From positions 1 through 10,145 of the forward strand of contig JAUXFJ010000035.1 of NCBI GenBank assembly GCA_030620065.1: 10,145 nt of DNA, read 5' to 3'. Below, piece by piece: positions 6,937 through 10,145 of this stretch (within the stretch, counting starts at the first letter, position 1; the number at the start of each line of letters is the position of its first letter). This stretch comes from Anaerolineaceae bacterium. GTDB taxonomy: Bacteria; Chloroflexota; Anaerolineae; Anaerolineales; Anaerolineaceae. The notes below the pieces were generated by a model. The model worked only from the letters and a program-made list of their open reading frames with translations, was not told where the DNA came from and ran no database searches. The position numbers and the translations under genes are program-made.

Positions 6937-7875
6937 CTATTCCTCGACTTTTCTCATCACTAAAGCAATATAAACGACCATAAAGGCCATCAATATCGTA
7001 AGTAAGATCATAGCTGTAGCGGCACCGCGTCCAAAGTCAAACATTTGGAAGCTGAATTGATACGTCAATACCGGAAGCACTCTCGTGCCAAAACCGCCGC
7101 CTGTGAGCAGGTATATATCATCAAATTTGTTGAATGTCCACATCAGCCGTAACAGAAAAATCGCCCCAAGCACATAACGTAATTCAGCAAGCGTAATATG
7201 GATGAATTTCTGAATAGCATTGGCTCCATCGACCTCAGCAGCCTCGTATAGTGTATTATCTATGGCTTGTAACCTGGCGAGGATCATTAGCATTGCAAAC
7301 GGGAAGTAACGCCAGGCTTGTATCAAAATCACCAGTACCAGGGCTAAACCGCGAGTGGCAAGATATGCTTGAGGTGCATCGATGAGACCCAGACGCAAGA
7401 GAATATCATTGAGTACTCCCGAAGGGCGAGGATCCAAAATCCATTTCCAGACAAAAGCAATGCTCACAATGGGAGCAACATAAGGGAACAAGAAGATTGC
7501 CCGTGCCAATCCACGTCCGCGGAATGGGCGATTCAGCAACAATGATGCAATCAGTCCAACGATGATTGTCAGGGTTGTGGAAGCTAAAGAGTAGACTACA
7601 CTGGTGACTGCGGCGCCCCAGCTTTGACCAAACTGGAATTTGAATGCAAAATCATTGAACACCTTGACGTAGTTTTCAAATCCAACAAATGGAGCGTTAA
7701 AAACATCGTTAAGGTTATTAAGCCCTACGTCGTGAAAGCTAACCCAAATGCTGAAAATAGCTGGAAAGATAATTAATCCGAACACAATCAGGGCTGTTGG
7801 AGAGATCAATGACCAGGCCAGCCGAGCCTCGCGCGCCCGCGAGGAGTTCCATCTTTGTTTAGTCAATAAAGACAT
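6937..7875 (-). CDS. CUT1 sugar ABC transporter permease, MalF-type (module 1)
   Basis: A 312-residue inner-membrane permease with membrane segments near 19-47, 85-114, 123-147, 177-200, 232-252 and 284-307. The cytoplasmic EAA loop at 211-233 reads EAAEVDGANAIQKFIHITLAEL. It matches the family pattern except that the usual Pro after ITL is Ala. It should pair with the MalG-type permease immediately downstream and receive sugar from the lipoprotein encoded upstream. The ATG at 7873-7875 is preceded by GGGAG six bases upstream. An 85-nt gap with a perfect palindrome separates it from the binding-protein gene. Confidence 0.94.
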   Translation of the reverse strand: MSLLTKQRWNSSRAREARLAWSLISPTALIVFGLIIFPAIFSIWVSFHDVGLNNLNDVFNAPFVGFENYVKVFNDFAFKFQFGQSWGAAVTSVVYSLASTTLTIIVGLIASLLLNRPFRGRGLARAIFLFPYVAPIVSIAFVWKWILDPRPSGVLNDILLRLGLIDAPQAYLATRGLALVLVILIQAWRYFPFAMLMILARLQAIDNTLYEAAEVDGANAIQKFIHITLAELRYVLGAIFLLRLMWTFNKFDDIYLLTGGGFGTRVLPVLTYQFSFQMFDFGRGAATAMILLTILMAFMVVYIALVMRKVEE

Positions 7876-7915
7876 AATATCTCCCTTCCCCTTATTGTAT
7901 AGTTGTTAAAACTAA

Positions 7916-7947
7916 CCGGGGTGTAGCTGCTAGCAGCTACACCCCGG
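7916..7947. repeat. perfect 32-bp palindrome (intercistronic RNA hairpin)
   Basis: The half-site CCGGGGTGTAGCTGCT (7916-7931) is followed by its exact reverse complement. As RNA it would form about 14 bp of GC-rich stem with a four-base CUAG loop, starting 13 nt after the binding-protein stop and ending 40 nt before the permease start. It lacks a proper U-run (TTAGTTTTAA follows on the minus strand), so it looks more like a 3'-end-stabilising hairpin that raises binding-protein levels over permease than a full terminator. Confidence 0.8.
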
Positions 7948-7960
7948 AAGAGCTTATGTT

Positions 7961-9382
7961 CTACTGACGTTCAGCGTATAGCAACTCAACTTGTTCTTGT
8001 AACCATTCTGCAGCTGTCTCGGGAGTCATTATTCCTTCAAGAGCTATATTGCTGATAGCTATCGGGATCAGCAAACGGCTTTCGATATCACCAACTACAG
8101 CACGTTGAACAACGCCATAGTCGGGGCGGAAGAGCCAGCGCTGCATGGTCTCAAAACCATTGGCAATTTGGCTGAGAGTTTCTTCAGAGTAGGAAGCAAA
8201 GTAATCACTGAGGGTTCCCCATTCAGCAACAGCACTTTCCAGTACTGGTACTTTGCCAAGGGGAGCCGTCGCCAGTACATCTATGTAATTTTGGCCAGTC
8301 ATGAAGAATTTGACAACTTCTTGGGCCATAGGATCTGCTCCATCAAGAATACCCAGGGTCACTAACTGACCATAGGAAGCGGAGCCATTTGGTCCTTCCA
8401 TCATCGGAGCGAAGCCAGTGAGGGCTGCCAGATCGTCTGTGACGAGCTCAACCTTATCCCCGCTTTCCATTCCAGAACCATCAACTAGGTCATCCATGAT
8501 ATAGGTGCTATAGAACAGCATGCCGGACTGACCAAGTTCATAAGACTCACGAGCACCCCGCCAGTATTGCGGACCGGGCATAGCACAGCGCTGTAGATCT
8601 GCATAGAAACGCAGTGCCTCAATCATCTCAGGAGTGTTCATGGTAACGTTACCATCTGCATCAAAGGGCCAGGCATCATTAGACATAGCAACCTGCTCAA
8701 AGACCTGGTGCGGGTAATTTTCTCCAGGATCGGTTCCCAAGGTAAGGGCATAAAGCAAATCGTCCGTACCAGGAAGAGCATCACAAGCAGCATTGATGTC
8801 ATCCCAGGTTAAGGGGGCATTCAAACCGGCATTAGTGAATATATCACTTCGGTACCAGATAGCCTGAACCCAGCCATCGTAGGGAACAGCAGCGTATTTA
8901 CCAGTAACGGGGTCAATAACCATTGCCAGTGGGCCAGCGCGGAAATCATCCTCACCAATGCTCTGGATGGTAGCAACTGCAGCGTCCATGTCCAGGATGC
9001 CATCAGCAGCAAACACCGAGACACGCTCAATACCCATACGGACAATATCGGGTAAGCGGTTAGCCGCCTTGGCTGTAGCAATACGCTGGGCGACACCAGA
9101 TTCTTCAATAGCAACGATACGCAGATCGATTTCAGGTTGTTCCACCATGAAGGCTTCTGCAATTGCTTCGTAGACAGCGACGCGATCTTCCTCATTGTCT
9201 GTGGTCCAGAATTCGATGACAGTTTTATCTATCGCTTCTGCGGGGACTTCTACGATGACTTCTTCTCCAGGTACCTCAACTTCGACAATCTCAGTAATTA
9301 CTTCCGGCTGCGCAGGTTGGCAAGCAGAAAGTATTAATGTCGTCAGAAGGACGAGAAGCATCAACTTCGAAAACTTTTTCAT
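7961..9382 (-). CDS. Extracellular solute-binding lipoprotein of sugar ABC transporter (module 1)
   Basis: A 473-residue CUT1-type binding protein. The signal sequence ends in the lipobox LSAC with Cys 21 lipidated. Next comes a Val/Glu-rich tract (about 28-48, EVITEIVEVEVPGEE and onward), probably a flexible spacer and resembling tracts in Chloroflexota binding proteins. The mature domain starts at VIEFWTTDNEED and contains NRLPDIVRMG, a YAAVPYDGWVQAIWYRSDIF segment, LTWDDINAACDAL and a C-terminal FMTGQNYIDVLATAPLGKVPV block, all typical of family 1 extracellular solute-binding proteins. Cys 200 and Cys 266 are the only other cysteines and might pair. The ATG at 9380-9382 follows AAGGAG eight bases upstream. 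It lies between the regulator gene and the two permeases of module 1. The ligand is not identifiable. Confidence 0.94.
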   Translation of the reverse strand: MKKFSKLMLLVLLTTLILSACQPAQPEVITEIVEVEVPGEEVIVEVPAEAIDKTVIEFWTTDNEEDRVAVYEAIAEAFMVEQPEIDLRIVAIEESGVAQRIATAKAANRLPDIVRMGIERVSVFAADGILDMDAAVATIQSIGEDDFRAGPLAMVIDPVTGKYAAVPYDGWVQAIWYRSDIFTNAGLNAPLTWDDINAACDALPGTDDLLYALTLGTDPGENYPHQVFEQVAMSNDAWPFDADGNVTMNTPEMIEALRFYADLQRCAMPGPQYWRGARESYELGQSGMLFYSTYIMDDLVDGSGMESGDKVELVTDDLAALTGFAPMMEGPNGSASYGQLVTLGILDGADPMAQEVVKFFMTGQNYIDVLATAPLGKVPVLESAVAEWGTLSDYFASYSEETLSQIANGFETMQRWLFRPDYGVVQRAVVGDIESRLLIPIAISNIALEGIMTPETAAEWLQEQVELLYAERQ

Positions 9383-9397
9383 TTTTCTATCTCCTTT

Positions 9398-9470
9398 TCA
9401 TATTAGTTTGTTGGAATTCGATTTCATAACTTTTTTACTGGATTTGTTAAATTTCAATAGCACCTCCTTA
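9398..9470 (-). promoter_or_regulatory. orphan strong Shine-Dalgarno with possible 19-codon leader frame
   Basis: The lacI stop codon is part of TAAGGAGGTG (9470-9461), a near-perfect ribosome site. Five bases after AAGGAGG a TTG (9457-9455) opens a 19-codon frame (MKFNKSSKKVMKSNSNKLI) that ends in TGA at 9398, immediately before the AAAGGAG of the binding-protein gene. A strong site, a short Lys/Ser/Asn-rich frame and abutment to the next ribosome site fit a leader peptide. The composition also fits plain AT-rich spacer DNA, so translation is unproven. Confidence 0.3.
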
Positions 9471-10145
9471 ACTGATTTTTTGCCTTTTCTCCGGTAAGCA
9501 TCCACAAGATTGTCGGATGACAAGTGAAGGTTTTAATATGATTTGCTTATCCTCTATAAATTCATTTCTTATAAGTTTTATGAGCATCTCGCAAACCATT
9601 CCCCCAATTATGTAAACGGGTTGATTTACTGTTGTCAGTGGCGGATGGGAATGTTCTGCCATGGGAGTATCGTCGAAACCTGTAATTGCAATATCTCTTC
9701 CAACAACAAGACCCCGCTCCTGTACAGCACTCATGGCACCAAAAGCCATTAAATCATTACCTGCCACAATCGCGGTGGGCGGAACAGGCAAGTCCAGCAG
9801 AGCACTACCGTGTTCATATCCACTGGCATGTGTAAGGTCACCAATTCTGATATATTCATCACTTAATGTAACCCCAAATTGCGCCAGGCCGGTTCGCAGA
9901 CCATTCAATCGTTGAGTCGAAAATGCCAATTCAGGATCTGGAGCAATGCACGCGATGCGAGTATGTCCATTTCGAACAAGATGCTCTGCAATTAAACGCA
10001 TCCCATAATCACCATCCTCATCTACCAGAGGAAAGTTCACAGGCTCGTCTGTGCGGCCAAAAACCGTGAAAGGGACCTCCCTGTCTAAAAGATAATCAAT
10101 CCGAGTGTCCTTACATCTGGTACGAACAATAATAAAACCATCGAC
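9468..10145 (-). CDS. LacI-family transcriptional regulator, C-terminal 225 residues (5' end outside window)
   Basis: The frame is open from the window edge to the TAA at 9468-9470 and encodes most of a periplasmic-binding-protein-like effector domain of a LacI/GalR regulator. Visible landmarks by fragment position: VDGFIIV (1-7), VPFTVFGR (24-31), VNFPLVDEDGDYG (36-48), GHTRIACIAPDP (60-71), STQRLNGLRTGL (76-87), PTAIVAGNDLMAFGAM (123-138), GFDDTPMAEHSHPPLTTVNQP and the terminal RQSCG. A GTG at 10040 is only an internal valine. The missing N-terminus should hold the helix-turn-helix. Ligand-contact residues such as the Arg of RLNG and the Asp of GFDD are present, so it looks functional. It probably senses a sugar and represses module 1. 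Its C-terminus is closely related to the shortened regulator at 5505-5846. Confidence 0.93.
   Translation of the reverse strand, partial: VDGFIIVRTRCKDTRIDYLLDREVPFTVFGRTDEPVNFPLVDEDGDYGMRLIAEHLVRNGHTRIACIAPDPELAFSTQRLNGLRTGLAQFGVTLSDEYIRIGDLTHASGYEHGSALLDLPVPPTAIVAGNDLMAFGAMSAVQERGLVVGRDIAITGFDDTPMAEHSHPPLTTVNQPVYIIGGMVCEMLIKLIRNEFIEDKQIILKPSLVIRQSCGCLPEKRQKIS

Noticed and set aside
8821..9195. 124-codon minus-strand frame
   Set aside because: Out-of-frame shadow inside the module 1 binding-protein gene.

Overview
The window is one co-oriented carbohydrate-uptake locus: every gene I can support lies on the minus strand, so it is described from high to low coordinates. Probable source: a Chloroflexota (Anaerolineae-like) bacterium. 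This is inferred from style, not from a marker gene: two lipoprotein binding proteins with LSAC/LAAC lipoboxes, one followed by a Val/Glu-rich tract of a kind common in that phylum, GC near one half by eye, and LacI-type regulators paired with CUT1 sugar ABC importers. No rRNA, tRNA, CRISPR array, insertion sequence or integrase was seen.

Module 1 (10145-6035): the C-terminal part of a LacI-family regulator (cut by the window edge), a lipoprotein solute-binding protein, then MalF-type and MalG-type permeases. A perfect 32-bp palindrome sits between the binding protein and the first permease. No ATPase gene is present in this module.

Control region and broken regulator (6034-5407): a near-consensus sigma70 promoter whose 17-bp spacer is filled by a perfect LacI-type palindrome, an imperfect second copy of the palindrome 31 bp downstream, and a 113-codon LacI-family gene. 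That gene joins the first half of the DNA-binding domain directly to the last quarter of the effector domain. A core copy of the operator lies before the next binding-protein gene.

Module 2 (5406-1): a second, dissimilar lipoprotein binding protein, a terminator-like hairpin, MalF- and MalG-type permeases overlapping by 4 nt, a MalK/UgpC-type ATPase, and the N-terminal 309 residues of a GH38 alpha-mannosidase that runs off the window.

Working model (inference): the binding proteins capture glycans, perhaps alpha-mannosides. The permeases import them using ATP hydrolysed by the MalK-like subunit, and the cytoplasmic alpha-mannosidase cleaves the imported sugar. Expression is repressed by LacI-type regulators. 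The full-length regulator of module 1 and the remnant of module 2 are close paralogues (60 of 85 aligned C-terminal residues identical by hand count), while the transporters they accompany are not obviously close. Cross-regulation is therefore plausible. There is no gene-free stretch longer than 188 bp.
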